Assembly: GCA_019614645.1 (NCBI GenBank)
Contig: JABWDB010000001.1
Span: 22,933,501 to 22,997,500 of the forward strand
DNA length: 64,000 bases
Source: Stratiolaelaps scimitus
Taxonomy: Eukaryota; Arthropoda; Arachnida; Mesostigmata; Laelapidae
Reading direction: 5' to 3'
Positions 12,663 through 24,545 of the stretch are shown piece by piece; positions within the stretch are counted from its first letter, which is position 1, and every line of letters begins with the position of its first letter. The notes beneath the pieces were generated by a model. It was not told where the DNA came from and ran no database searches. It worked only from the letters and a program-made list of their open reading frames with translations. A program made the position numbers and the translations under genes.

Positions 12663-13805
12663 AATTATTCACGCATTCCGTCGACGTATGGTACCAAAGG
12701 GTCCAAAGAACATCTAGGAAAGGTCATCCAGCGAACTGCCATTGACATTTGTCGACTGGCCTCAAATTCTATCATAACGTGTGAAGCAAGTAGGCAAGAG
12801 TTAAACCTTCAGGTTCATAGAATAGCAGTTTTAAGGACAATTAAGCGTTATCGGCATATCGTTCGGGCTCAAATGAAAACAAGACCTCGTCTTGAACAAC
12901 GCCACACGACTGCCCAATTAAACCTCGCTCGCAACAGTATGGACACAGACATTGGTGAATATTGGGGCAACGTTTTTTAAATAGCATCTTGAGGGTGCAC
13001 ATCTATCTAAAGTGTACTATGTTGCTTCAGGTCATCTTCGGTGACGAGAGGAAGTTAAATTTGGGTGGGCTAGATGGATTTAACGGTTATAGGCATGATG
13101 TACGTAAAGAGTCGCGGTACTTCTTGAAACGCAATTTCAGCGAAGCATGCTTTGTGGTATGGGGAGCTTGGCAAACTCAAACTCGCACTCGCTTTCGTCT
13201 CATCTCGAATGAATAGCGAGCCGATGTTCACCGGCAATCGACTACCGTTTAGGTCAGATTTCATGAACTGCCAATTATTTTCCAACAATTCATGCCAGCG
13301 CGAGTACATGAGTGGTTTGGACGGAACAAAATTAAAACCCTAGAGTGACCAGCGTGTTCTCCGGATCTCAACCCGATGGAAAGCGTCTTAGGCATTCTTG
13401 TCCGGCGAGTATATGCGTGGAATCAGTAGCATACATTTGTGGAAGTACTAAAAGAGGCGTTATTGGAGGCCTGGGAAGGGGCCAGCGCCCAGATCCTGCT
13501 AACTATCGTTGACTGTATGCCAAACCGAATCTTTAACGATATAATTAGCGAGGGCGCGCCACACGGTACTAATTACCACAAGAAAGCGAGAATCAAGTCC
13601 GCGAAAGCACTCGATAACTTATGGTGACTTAGGGTGACTTATCATTTTGCACACCCGAAAATTGACACATTTAATTCTAGCAAGCTGTGTGCGCCGTCAT
13701 ATGAGCTGTTCTTTGTGGTATGTATGTTATTTGACACGTACATTAATCTAATACAGAATAACTGCCTTAACTGTGTATTCTTTGTAACGATTTGTTGAAA
13801 TATAC

Positions 13806-13835
13806 GGGTGTCTTAAGTTTATGCACACCACTGTA
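13806..13835 (-). repeat. right terminal inverted repeat of the Tc3-like element
   Basis: Read on the minus strand it begins TACAGTGGTGTGCATAAACT and continues with TAAGACACCC, the typical Tc1-type terminal sequence (CAGTGGTGTGCATAAACTT...). It ends in the TA dinucleotide expected of a Tc1/mariner target site. Confidence 0.75.
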
Positions 13836-15929
13836 ATGTAGGAAACTACTTCGAACGCTATTTGCACAAGAATCAACTCGAAGCGTAACCTAAATTACCA
13901 GACCTGATATTGTGTGCGAGATGTAGAACTGTACATGTTCTAAATAATTTAGCTAGCGCGCCGTAGAGGGAGTGTAAATCTAAAGTGTTTGCATTTTGCA
14001 CCGGAGTGGGCGTGCTAGACAAATTGGTTTGTGCTCGCCTACAATTGTAAATCAGTAGGAGTTGCAGGTAATCGGGGGTAATCGTTGTTGGTGACTGCGA
14101 AACCGGAGAGTGTGTCAAGGGTTACCGGCTAGACAGGAGCAGAAGGTGCCGGTAATCGCTTTCGCTTGCGGCTGCCCTTCCTTTCTACCACTTCTCCCAC
14201 GAACTTCTCTCAGTATTATTGCATTACTACGAGAGAAGTTGGGAGGAAAAATCCACACCTCCCGGAGGAGTTGAATATCAAAACCCGTAATAATGGTAAT
14301 GTGTCCCACGCTGGCACTGAGAGGCTGCCGCCTCAGGTGCCATTCCGCGGACGCCTGTTGTAACTGGCCGATAATTGATGAATGATGCTATTCGACTGGT
14401 CACACCACTGCATTCATCATGCCCGATCCTAGAAGAAATTGAACAAATGCGAACTAGTAAATGGAATGACAACGAAGATAAATAAGTATAGCTTCATACG
14501 AACTTACCATGAGGAAATTCCGTATACTAGCTCGAGTACGTAACTATAATATCATGGTGGAGCCGGCGAATCTTGCAACTGAAAATTCCGATCTTGCTAT
14601 TTCATCTGTTCTAAACCTCTTGGGCTGACGATTTACATACTGATATTCTCCAAACATAGCGCCTCATGGGGCCTTCACCTCCCGCCACCCCACGTGTTCA
14701 CAGATATACGCATACGGACGGCATAACCACGGGTCTTTAGCCTGATATATATAATAACCAAAGCTAGTCACTTGCAATCAAACGTCTACATCATACCGGA
14801 AGTTCCAAAACACACAGACAACATAGCCAACTGAAATCCTTAGGTTGAGTCGGCTCCCTCCTTGTTGCAGCTTCGCGAAGAACCCTGCCCTTTCGGCCCT
14901 CGTGGCTTCGCCTTTAGTGTGATAAAGGATGGTCCCGACAGTTAATCTGCCAAGATCTGACTCACTTTCCCTAACCTCCACCCCCTTATCACATAAGCAA
15001 GCATCTGGTTAGATGCCGGCAGCGAAAGAGCCATAGGCGAGTCAACAAGAGAGTCGCGGTTTTCAATCAATATGAAGGTCTCCCGAACTTGGTAAACAAG
15101 ATGTCAGAAAGAGCAAGATCCGTGTCGTGACAGGCTAAGCCTTAAGTAAAGAAAATGCCTCATATTTTATGGTATCGTTGTGAAGAATTAGGTTGGTCTA
15201 CAGTAACGAGGCCTCTTCTGCACTTCGCGACGGAGAAGAACAGAAGGCGAGTTAGATTTTTTCATTGGTAGACTCCGGTGGCCTTCTCGAATTCGACTGT
15301 TCTGTAATCCTGCACAACAATAAAAATCGAAAAGAATTGACACGTAATTGACACCGAATTTCGACCAGCCTCTCATGGGAAGGCTTCAAATGACGCATGT
15401 AATGATAAATAATATAGAGATAGCAGTCGCACACGATATCTAATTAATGGTTGTCAGCATTTCTCTTGATGCCACTTAGACGAGCGCACTGACGAGTCGA
15501 TACTCCTTCGTAGCTGTTGGGCGAGTTATAGTGATATCAAAGGTTCTGATAGAAACTCGAATCTTAACAGCGGTTGGCATGTTGTGTTATGTAAGTTTTC
15601 TATATATATATATCTTTTCTATGTTCGTCATTAGTATTTTGCAATGTTGACAAGAGAATTGTGCAGCTGAGTGAAGCGTCACATTGGCTCATCGGGCTAT
15701 TACGCCGCCAACGTTGAGTACTTGAGATAGGGCAATCGTGTATCTGGACAGTGGACTGGTTCAGGCATCAGTCCAAATTCGACAGCGTCAAAACTAAACA
15801 TCGCAGATCATGTTTTCAGCGGATTTGTAAAAATCTGCTTATGCTCTCCATTTCAATGGGGTACGTTACCTCGTGTAGTCAGTTTATAGCTGCCTCAACA
15901 GAAACTTCATTTTTTAAGTCTGCGAGTGG

Positions 15930-15977
15930 TTTCTAAGTATACATTACATATACATATATATAATGTATACTTAGAAA
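15930..15977. repeat. perfect 17-bp inverted repeat (hairpin), 14-nt loop
   Basis: The left arm TTTCTAAGTATACATTA (15930-15946) and right arm TAATGTATACTTAGAAA (15961-15977) are exact reverse complements. Pairing extends nearly to 23 bp with one mismatch (AGTGGT/ACTACT). A (TA)n tract follows at 15981-16004. Confidence 0.9.
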
Positions 15978-17744
15978 CTACTATATATATATATATATAT
16001 ATATGCGGAGCTACAGATATAGAAATAGATATGTGTGTGAGCTGTTTCGCAATTTCTTTGGCGCGCTAAATCTCGAGGAGTATAGGGCTCTAGGCTTTAG
16101 GCGAAGAGCGAACAGGCGTGTCGCTGCGTCCCCGTTGCCCCCATAGGTCGACGTATGGTGCATAGAGAAGGAAGGAATATGTCGTGGTCGTTCGTCCCAC
16201 ATCAGCTAATCCCCAAAGCCCCGGGGCTTTCGGGTTGCCCGCCGCCGTCGCCGGAACGGGCCGGGCACCTCTTTGCCTGGCGAGAAGAGACCTCCGACCC
16301 AACTAGGCTCAGGCACGAGCTCTATCTAGTGAGCTGCTACAACAGCTGTCGTGGTACAAGCAGCAAGCAAAAGCCTGCGAGGGGCGACCAAGACCATCTA
16401 AAAAGGCGGAACGGTAGGGGAAGTGCGACCTGCCTCGGCGAGTACTGAAGGTAACAGCAGTACTAGTATAATAGAAGTTGTGGTAATAGTAGTTCATGAT
16501 CTTACGAATAGCGAGCGAGCTTGTTGGACGACGTCTATCACAATTTACCCACCGGTAGGCTGATACACAAAGGGGAACACTCGTTCTCGTAGCTTGTCTC
16601 TTGTGTCTATCCCAGTAGTCACCCTGTGGCTCCAAGATAAGACTGGACATCTGGGTCCTTTGCGTGGACGACATGTTAGATGAGGCCAGATGGATGACTA
16701 GTCTCGGCCCGACCACATTGCGCACGGAAAGAACACCCTCGAGAATTTCTAATTGTATTTGCGTCGTGTCATTATGAGTCTTGACGTGACATTTTGAGAG
16801 TACCAGAACTAAGCTGTTATTGATAGTGCATTTAAGAGACCTAGTCTAGGACCAAAGTATGGACTAAGTAAAATTTCACCTTCGTCTTAGTAGGTAAGCA
16901 ACTCAGATGGTGAACACACTGGAAGTTTAATGATCATATTAAGAAACAACAAGGTCACTCGCTGTACCTCAACAGGGCAACATCAGCAGCGGACGAGGTA
17001 ATCTAATGCGTTGCCCTTCTCGGACCCTCATGTTAATATTGTTTCAAATTTTTCGTTTTCATAGACAAACGACACGCGTGAAAACTTACGCGCATGCCGG
17101 TTATACTGTTGAATCGTACGGGTAATGTGTTTTGAGGGGGTTGTTTATGTGGAAGCGTTTTGTTGACCTGTCAAGATTCATATCAACAAACGATTGTGAT
17201 TTTTAAACCGTAGGTTTAACCGCTGTACATGTATTCGTTCATATGAATCTTGACAAGCACACTCCGGTCCAATAAACAAGACACCAGTTCACAATGTCTA
17301 GCAACATCGGAACTGAAAAGCAAACCAAACTGTTGCTTCGACGAGATCAAACGACCACTTCGCTACCAGGGCCAAATTGCCTCGGAATTAACTTTTTCAT
17401 TGAGATAAAACGATTTCGTTATCACAGTATAATAACTAAACATAAAAACTACGTTTTGCCTCGATCTCTAGTTTTATTTCGGATGCGCAAGGATTAGCAG
17501 CGTAGCCATCCGAAGTGCATCGTGCGGCTACGCGGTGATAATGTAACATGCTCGAGTCACTTATATACCTCAAAAGTTATGTAAGTTCTACGGTCTGAAA
17601 CAATATATGTTCCTCTGCTTGAGGTGCTTCAAGACACCTACGAATTATTAACGCCTTTAATAATGTTCGCTAGAGTAGAAGATTAGATAGCTATCCGTGG
17701 TAGCGTTTGAATTTCGTTTATATCTCCGTTTATACTTCGTGCCA

Positions 17745-17830
17745 TTTCATAGGATTCGAGCCTGCGGATTCCGGCTTCCTATTATATAATACATACGGCA
17801 TAACCAATCACTCTCACACGAAGAGCCACC
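17745..17830 (-). repeat. tRNA-Ser/Leu-like pseudogene or SINE head
   Basis: The minus strand shows GAGTGATTGGTTATGCC followed about 45 nt later by CCGCAGGCTCGAATCCT (B-box-like, 17762-17752). The spacing and a possible variable arm (GGAAGCCGGAATCC) resemble a class II tRNA such as tRNA-Ser. I see no convincing acceptor stem, so I do not call a tRNA gene. Confidence 0.4.
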
Positions 17831-18608
17831 TACGGTTTGGACTTTTTGTTTACTATAGACACTGTTTTTAGGTGAATGAAAGTCTGAATGTGGGAAAATA
17901 TTTCTGAGAGGTTTCATCCACGGCGAAAAAAATTCTAGCACAACTGACTTTGACAAGCATCTGTCGTACCCAGGCGTAGCCCACGGTGACGACGGACGTA
18001 TGGCTAGTCAATGCAATTTTGTGCTCCGAGGATTATTCGCGAAAGTGATTGATGGAACTGCTCATTGAGTGCTTCCACGAAAAAATGAGCCATTTTGCAA
18101 CCGACGATACATAGCACCAGATCGAAATATTTTAAAAAAAATTGGTGCTAGTTGAGATATGACTTTAGCCCAAATTTGCACCGGTATGACTTCGCGCGCC
18201 AATTACCCTCCGCGCACGAAGGGTGTAACTCGCTACAGAGTATGTTTTCCACGTCATAGTTAACTCAACAGTGAGAATCATTTGAATTTCTCTAAAAGAA
18301 AATGTCCACTACAGTCTATCCTCATCCTTCGTCGGATTCAATGATGGTGGCAACATGGTTCCCATAAGGGGCGGAACACGAAAACTCGGCAGTGCCTAAA
18401 TTGATGAATAACGATGCTGGGTCGCCTTTGCGAGATACAGTGGTTGACCTGTTGCTTTCTGTCGCTTGGAGCGTTTTTCTTAAATCCACTAGGTATAGTA
18501 ATACTGCGTCTCGAACGAGCATGCGGGAAAGCACACTACTCTCGAATATCATTAACTGTATTACCCGGCATCTCACAAAACAAGTTCCGCTTTCGCGAGA
18601 TTCTGAAG

Positions 18609-19694
18609 ACGACCCGCGAACGCTCGGCTAACGCAGAACCCGATCAGCGTTTCATCGAGATGCGCTGGCTAAATATCGAGCCGAACTCGACTATTGCCCT
18701 CTATGGCCATCCGCCGCAGTACAATGTCACCAACTTCCTCGAAAGGGTCTCGTCAACTCACCAGTCATCTGGCTATTATATCACTAATGTCAGTATGCCA
18801 CGAGTGCATTGCGGCAAGTCGACGTTTGTACTTAACAATAATTGCATATTCTTTTGGATAGCCGTCCTTGATGCCCATCTGCAGATTATGGAGGTCGACT
18901 GTTTTCGTGGATTTCCATTCTGGATGTACGAAGCTCGTGAGCATCTCAGCAACGTCGAGATTCGGCGTGCGTTTATACCCGGCACACATAACTCGGGAAC
19001 ATATGATTACTACGACAGTGGCACCGTCCATGCACGGGTGACACAGTACGTTGAATGCCAAGACGAGAGTGTGTTCAATCAGCTGTTCTATGGTGCACGT
19101 TACATTGAGCTTCGGGCGTCTTATTCGCCAAAACGTCGGCAGGAACGGCCCGCTAATATTGTCTGCGTTGAAAAAGGCGACCAAGCTAATACGACATCTT
19201 ATAGCACAATAAACAATACTGGTACGAATGACGATTATGAGGAGGCAAATGATCTGGAGTGTCGAACAGCGACCTTGTGGAGCGTTCATGGATCGTTTGT
19301 GACGACCTCGTCCGTTGATCAGATCGCCCGAGACATTCGGCGATTTCTCGAAGCGACGAATGAAATCGTCTTGATCGATTTGCACAAATTCAAAATTTCC
19401 GGCAGTTGGTGGTGGACGACAGATCTACATCTTGAGCTGTGGCGTCTTCTCTATGCCGAGTTAGGTGAGTTCATGGCGCCGTACAAAGAAGATGTCACTT
19501 TCGGCGAATTGTGGAAGTCAAACAAACGCCTCATTGTCTCGACCATCCATCCGATGCCCCACATTAGCCCATGTATATGGCCATCGTTTTTGCATATTTG
19601 GGCAAACACCGATCGACTGTCACAGCTCGAGTTGTTTCTTGACACTCGTCTTTGCGCTGAGGTCCAAAATAGCAAACGCATCACTGTCGCCAAG
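18609..19694 (+). CDS. PLCXD-type gene, exon with catalytic X domain
   Basis: The exon contains the complete catalytic core: both histidines (GTHNSG and VHGSF) and the Arg of YIELR. An insertion between YIELR and VHG (about 45 residues, Asn/Thr/Asp-rich: ANTTSYSTINNTGTNDDYEEAND) is longer than I expect for this family. The donor is aag-gtaaga at 19695. The 3' end is firm and the 5' end uncertain. Confidence 0.82.
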
Positions 19695-20225
19695 GTAAGA
19701 CTGTTTGCGCATATTATATATGTATACATAGTTAAAGAATATTGAATATCACAATATATATATATGAAATGGCCGAAAAAGCATTAATGCATTTTTCATT
19801 GTTTCGGCAGCTGTGGTCTGTGTGGATCGTTCTGAGGCGGGCATACGGGTCGGTTTTTGACGGACCTTGGTTCCGTTGTGATACAGAATAACTTTTTTCA
19901 GGGTCAGTTAACGCCCCGGTTGGGTTTGAAGATGCTAAGGAACACTCTCCGTAACCGCGGCGGGGTCCGCTCATTCACGCCAGGCACTAATCGCGTCATG
20001 GACCGGCTATACAGAGACAAATGGGCATGCGCTAATGTGGTAGCCGTTGATTATCTCCTTAGCTCGGACGTGGTTCGTGTTGCGATTGCCGTGAACACGA
20101 TGCCCGAGAGTCCGGCTAACAACACGAGATTGCTCCCGAACGCCTCGTTCAATCAAAGTACAACGTACTATCTCGTTGCTGAAAATTGGTTCCCTCCGAC
20201 GTGCAAAAGCCGAGCTCGCCTGTAG
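18609..20225 (+). CDS. PI-PLC X-domain-containing protein (PLCXD type), two exons, 5' end unresolved
   Basis: This is a member of the PI-PLC X-domain family. Related enzymes cleave phosphoinositides or glycosyl-PI without the Y and C2 domains of classical PLCs. The exons are 18609-19694 and 19902-20225, with stop at 20223-20225, about 469 codons. The intron 19695-19901 is gtaaga...ttttttcag, phase 0. Features in order are an N-terminal beta-sandwich-like part (RFIEMRWLNIEPNSTIALY, FPFWMYE), then FIPGTHNSG with catalytic His (18987-18989), YIELR with the active-site Arg (19113-19115), VHGSF with the second His (19287-19289), and IVLIDLHKF. The second exon has the family's C-terminal WACANVVAVDYLLSSDVVRVAIAVN. 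Several N-x-S/T sequons suggest a secretory-pathway protein. The first boundary (acceptor ctgaag at 18607-18608) is a guess. The open frame runs back to 18414 without family similarity, and a further N-terminal exon with the signal peptide is probably upstream. Confidence 0.88.
19902..20225 (+). CDS. PLCXD-type gene, last coding exon
   Basis: It starts after ttttttcag (AG at 19900-19901). It continues in phase 0 with GQLTPRLGLKMLRNTLRNRGG and ends with the conserved DKWACANVVAVDYLLSSDVVRVAIAVN. A short variable tail with NNT, NAS and NQS sequons follows, and then TAG. The family proteins end near this point, so this is the natural C-terminus. Confidence 0.85.
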   Translation, partial: GQLTPRLGLKMLRNTLRNRGGVRSFTPGTNRVMDRLYRDKWACANVVAVDYLLSSDVVRVAIAVNTMPESPANNTRLLPNASFNQSTTYYLVAENWFPPTCKSRARL

Positions 20226-20583
20226 AACTAATGGCTCATAAGAGGTTTCTTTCGCATCCGGCAATGCAGTTATTATTCGATGTGGATATGAATGCGGATG
20301 AGGTCTTAGTCATTTCTTTAGATATCATGAAAACTCTCAACGCCGCCAAAGGCCCTGACCATGGCGGGATAACACTATTTCGAATGTTACATTATAGGAG
20401 AAGTACTTCGGAATAGTTTTAGAAGGGGAAAACGTTGCAGGTACGGATATCGAAACGCCCTTTGGTATAAATTGGACTACCGTTTGTGATGCGAAGTTTC
20501 AGCCGCAGCAAAAAAAGATTCAAGAAAATGAAATAGCAAAGTTTTCAGATATCAGGGTGGTTTTCGTGCTATATGTGAGCGAT

Positions 20584-20589
20584 AATAAA
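20584..20589 (+). promoter_or_regulatory. candidate polyadenylation signal AATAAA for the PLCXD-type gene
   Basis: This is the first canonical AATAAA on the plus strand that I see after the stop codon, giving a 3'UTR of about 370 nt. It is a plain hexamer match and position is the only support. Confidence 0.4.
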
Positions 20590-23500
20590 CATTTAAGAAG
20601 CAGCAAAACTTGGGTAGACACACCGGTACGGTACGCGCCCTACTTTATGTAAACGATCCTAACGACGTTTGGGCCTGATGCGTGAGCTGTCTTTTGCCAC
20701 ATCTCACGTTTGTCCCATATGGCCTGAATTAATCAGCGCAGCCTGAGACTTGAGATTATTAAGACAATATATATCTGTCAAATAGTGTAAGATCATTTGT
20801 CTCCAATCATTTTGCATCAGTTTGTACTCTGTATCAGGCGCTAGTGAGTTCAAGGAACATTCCACCAACATGGCAATGAAAGTAAACGTCTCGAAAACCG
20901 AAGTTTTCATCTGGAACACTACCGGTATGCTCTCAAACCTATTAGAAACTAGCGCAAGGCCTGAAATTTCGGCGACAGAGGCCAACGAATCAAACAGGAT
21001 TACAAATTCGGTAAGCTAATCCAATGACGCGTTAGTACAGTATATCATCAGATGTATAGAAAACATTCACGATTGATATAACACACAACAATATAGGTGG
21101 ATGTCATTAGGCTATAAATCTAACACCATTCGGTTCAAATTTCGACCACGAAATGCAGTATCCTCATGATAAATGCGTGGTGGACCACACATGAATCCAG
21201 GATAATAATATTTTTAAATACCAAATTGTTAACACGTACTATGGAGGGATTTTTTTAAATAAAAAAATTTGGAAGTACTATTATACAAAGAGAAATGCCG
21301 AGTGAAGCAAGACAGACTTCCTACCTTGAGATAGTAGAAAATAAGGCGCAAAGTCTAAGCGAATCTAATATGGGGTACTTCGGCCAATTGTTTACTCATG
21401 AGGTTTTAAGTACTAAATGAAATTCTTTCAGATGGCACATCCAAAATTAAATTCGAGAAGGCCTTTAAAATAATCTGAAGTATAATAATAATGATTCAGC
21501 TTCCTCTAGATCCGTCGACTAAGGTGCACGTCTGAGACATTCTACGAAAAGTAAATCTCAGGTGAAGTATCTAATATACCAAACAATCTTATCGCTTAGT
21601 AGGATATTCAACGCTCTTGTACCAAGGCTCATTTTAAAGAATTATAATCGTATCGAAAGCGTCTTAACAGTCAAATGGCGAACTAAGAAAACTGAGCACC
21701 GACTAGGGAATAATCTAATAATCCGCGTCGTTCGGACACGTTTTGTGAGCTTTTGCGTTTAGTAATGAGTTTTAGCAAAAGTTATTAGCCTAGAGCTCAT
21801 CTGATTCATGACAATTTTATTCTTAAATGACCCATCGCCTTTGTAAACAATAAAATCTAGTTTTCGTATTCTACAACTCGACTCGTTTCATATTTCATTA
21901 CTTATATAAAAGTAAGAATCGTTTGAGCAGAGTCAGTGAAACGCTTTGATTCAATGTTTCCCCTTAGGTGATGATATATAGAAAATATAAGGGTAGGTTT
22001 ACTGTGTCGAAATAATAGGTATGCTCTTAGAAATAGAGGTCTACACTTGAACCAAGGACGCCCGCTTCAACTGGGTTGCCTGCTTTTTTAACTTCACCTT
22101 AACTGTATTCCTTCCACTTTCTCTGCAAATTATAAACCTACACTGGCCCATCAATGTGTTACGTTTTTCTATGAAATAATCACAAACCACGGAACGCGGC
22201 TGGAATTGTATAAATGTAGGTTCGACACCTCTCGGTCATTCGTGAAGTAAATCTTTCTTATGAAACGACTGTATGCAGGATAGAACCCGCGATAGTTCCA
22301 ACTGTATATTCGAATAATTAATTCTAAGAACTTTTCTCCTTTGACAGGCTAGGCGTCATGAGATGAATGACATGCCCAACCAATCTATTTCTATTGTACA
22401 CATTATTATATTTCCATATGTACACCACCATTTCATTAGTACACCATGTTCGATAGGACAATAGCGTCATCGGGTACCCCTGGCTACGGAACGGTGAGTA
22501 TATCAAATACGATAGACTCTACGATGTTTTAAGACCTTTGTTCGCTTACTACGATGCTTGTGGTGAACACACCTGAGAGGAGCAGAATCCAATCCATTTT
22601 AAGTGCTTTTGTGTGAGTGCTGTTAGTTCCCAAAGGATTCATTTTGCTGAAACCTCTCGGCATCAATACCATTGTCCCGTAATGCACTTCCAATACATGA
22701 CGACTAGGCGGTGTATCGATATTCACGCTGCTCAGACGGGACTGCATGGTGGACTAATCTGAACGACACAAATCAGTTGAACAAAATACTGATTGTGTTC
22801 AACTGGGCAGTCTTAACTGGGCATTGCACCCGGAACCCGATGTGGGTCCAACGCTCCTGCGGCAGTTAGTTCTACACGGAAAGTATGCGATCCATCAAGT
22901 AAGCGCCACAGCGTGAAATAGAAACAAAACGAACGTGTTGGTTGACTATATACATAGTCAACATTAGTGACAGCATGGTCGAATGCCGGAGTGCTGTCAA
23001 AAAATTCCTTTTTACGAAGGAAACTTGCCCTCAACCCCGCGAGGTTTTCTCCCCGGACTCCCACCCCGACCTCCAGCTTCTGCTCCCAGGGTGGCGCCTC
23101 ACTTCGAGGTCGGTTAGCTCGAGAGAACTGGTGATGCTCGACCGACTTCCCCTGCTAAGAGTTCGCCAGGGATCCTTCTTTCTTTGGTCCTCCTTCTCAG
23201 AACCAGCCCGGCCAGCATTGAGGCCTTCGCTCTAAACCCTTTGATGATATGGCGCTAGACGCCCTTAACGACGATCCTCAACCTCGAACTTGCTCAGGCA
23301 GCAGCGTCGCGGGCTGCCCAGCAGGTCCGCTTAGGTGGCCTCAGCCTTCCCTCTACAAGAGGAGATATGAGAGACCCTGGTGCCAATATTAATATTTCAA
23401 GTCCCTTCTATCCGAACGCCTAAGTTTGTAGTGTTTAACGTCTCTGTTGCTCTCTGTGTAAGGTATTTCTGTCTACATAGTGAGAGACAGACTGGAACTC

Positions 23501-23622
23501 CAGAAATTCGCTTGAATTTAAAGCTGAAGCCGAAGACTACCACTTGACAGTGTGATAATTTAGTTTATTACCATAGCCCTTGTTGTATACGTCTTAGTTA
23601 CCTAATTAGGTAGGGAAGATGT

Positions 23623-23648
23623 CTCGGAGTGGAAATCCACTCCGAGAT
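23623..23648. repeat. perfect 11-bp inverted repeat, 4-nt loop
   Basis: Arms are TCTCGGAGTGG (23623-23633) and CCACTCCGAGA (23638-23648) around AAAT. A 12-bp palindrome ACCTAATTAGGT lies just upstream (23601-23612). No U-tract follows and there is no nearby gene, so a terminator is not implied. Confidence 0.85.
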
Positions 23649-23756
23649 CTGTGATGTTGCCCCTTGTATGACCCTGTATTTTATATAAATATAAGCCGCA
23701 ACATTATTGTCCAAAATGAGTAACGCATTTCGTGAGAATAAGGGTAGAGACCAGAT

Positions 23757-23930
23757 GCCAGGCCGAGGCCTTCATGGTCACCCCCGACGGAAGCGATGGC
23801 AATGCTTCTTTGCACAGGGATGGAAAGGCGCTATAGAAGGAAGGATCTTGCGCCTGATCCGCGAACCCGGGCCCCGGGGGGGCCATTTATGGTTTCGAAA
23901 GCAAGAGGGAAAAAGAGGTGATTTGCCTTC
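23757..23930 (+). repeat. repeat C copy 1 (GC-rich dispersed repeat)
   Basis: This GC-rich block in AT-rich surroundings contains AAGCGATGGCA, TTTGCACAGGGATGG, AAGGCGCTATAGAAGGAAGG and TTGCGCC. It matches the reverse complement of 25925-26075 over about 130 bp with frequent mismatches. Confidence 0.55.
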
Positions 23931-24474
23931 AGGGCGGCGCACATCCGTGGCTTGGGCTGCTCCTCTATATTTCTAAAAATAAATAATCCTTGATTATTTC
24001 AAAAGCTGATCTGTCCTTTATGAGGTATACAGTCACCACTTGGCAGCTATTTGAGTTTTGGTGATTAGGGCCAATCCTGAGCCCAAGACGGTCAGTACCA
24101 CCTAATAGCATTTCTCAAAAATGTGCCAAGTATATGCTTCGTTTGTATCACATATCGAACGAGAGGTCGTTCCTATTCGACATCTGTACTCTTCAAAAGC
24201 TCTATGACCCCTCCGGTAATATAAACCAGGTCCAGAAGCCGACTGGTCATACGACGACACGAGGAATGAGCAGCAAGCGATATCCGACGGCCTATTATGT
24301 GGCCTATTGATGATAGTGGTGATAATGCTTGTGATATGGAAGGGGCTGTCAGTGCGTATACCTAAGATTGGGCATCGTCGTGTAAAGATCACCGTGATGC
24401 TAATGATAAATCACAACACCTTTGTTATTTTGTGGTAGAACATGCATAGTGATTAAGGATGGTGATAATCTACG

Positions 24475-24545
24475 ATAATAATAATAATAATAATAATAGA
24501 AATAATAATAATAATTATTATTATTATCATTATAATAAATAATAG
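24475..24545. repeat. (AAT)n/(ATT)n microsatellite forming an inverted repeat
   Basis: A long ATA run (24475-24498) is followed by AATAATAATAATAATTATTATTATTATT, which is self-complementary and could extrude as a cruciform. Confidence 0.9.

Larger units (their letters stand above)
12400..13835 (+). mobile_element. decayed Tc1/mariner-superfamily (Tc3-like) transposon
   Basis: Broken transposase reading frames read in order on the plus strand. Near 12418-12510 there is an N-terminal HTH segment (DTEKAVISALYRAGRTLAIIASKIGKSRRVV). Near 12735-12935 there is a second DNA-binding part (GKVIQRTAIDICRLASNSIITC..., RAQMKTRPRLEQRHTTAQLNLAR). Near 13040-13175 lies a catalytic region ending in VVWGAW (IFGDERKLNLGGLDGFNGYRHDVRKE). 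SPDLNPMES-like codons lie near 13365-13385, and VDCMPNRIFNDII near 13508-13545. Frameshifts and stops are frequent and a SINE-like repeat interrupts it, so it is inactive. A terminal inverted repeat is visible at the right end and the left end is not found. Confidence 0.85.
13836..18608. other. non-coding stretch upstream of the PLCXD-type gene
   Basis: It contains the 15.93-kb hairpin, (TA)n at 15981, a GC-rich patch at about 16060-16440 and the tRNA-like fragment at 17.75 kb. The missing 5' exon(s) and promoter of the PLCXD-type gene should lie here, but I could not identify them. Confidence 0.5.

Noticed and set aside
18414..18608. N-terminal extension of the PLCXD protein from the in-frame start at 18414
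   Set aside because: The 65 codons have no family similarity and no clear signal peptide. An acceptor-bounded exon is more likely, though the extension cannot be excluded.
18765..19385. 206-codon minus-strand frame
   Set aside because: It is antisense to the PLCXD catalytic exon and is a shadow of its codon structure.
20186..20416. Separate 76-codon plus-strand gene after PLCXD
   Set aside because: It overlaps the end of the last PLCXD exon in another frame, has no recognisable domain, and lies in the presumed 3'UTR.
20704..20985. 93-codon minus-strand frame with a hydrophobic segment, possible chemoreceptor exon
   Set aside because: No diagnostic motif was found (such as the gustatory-receptor C-terminal signature), and the length is within chance.
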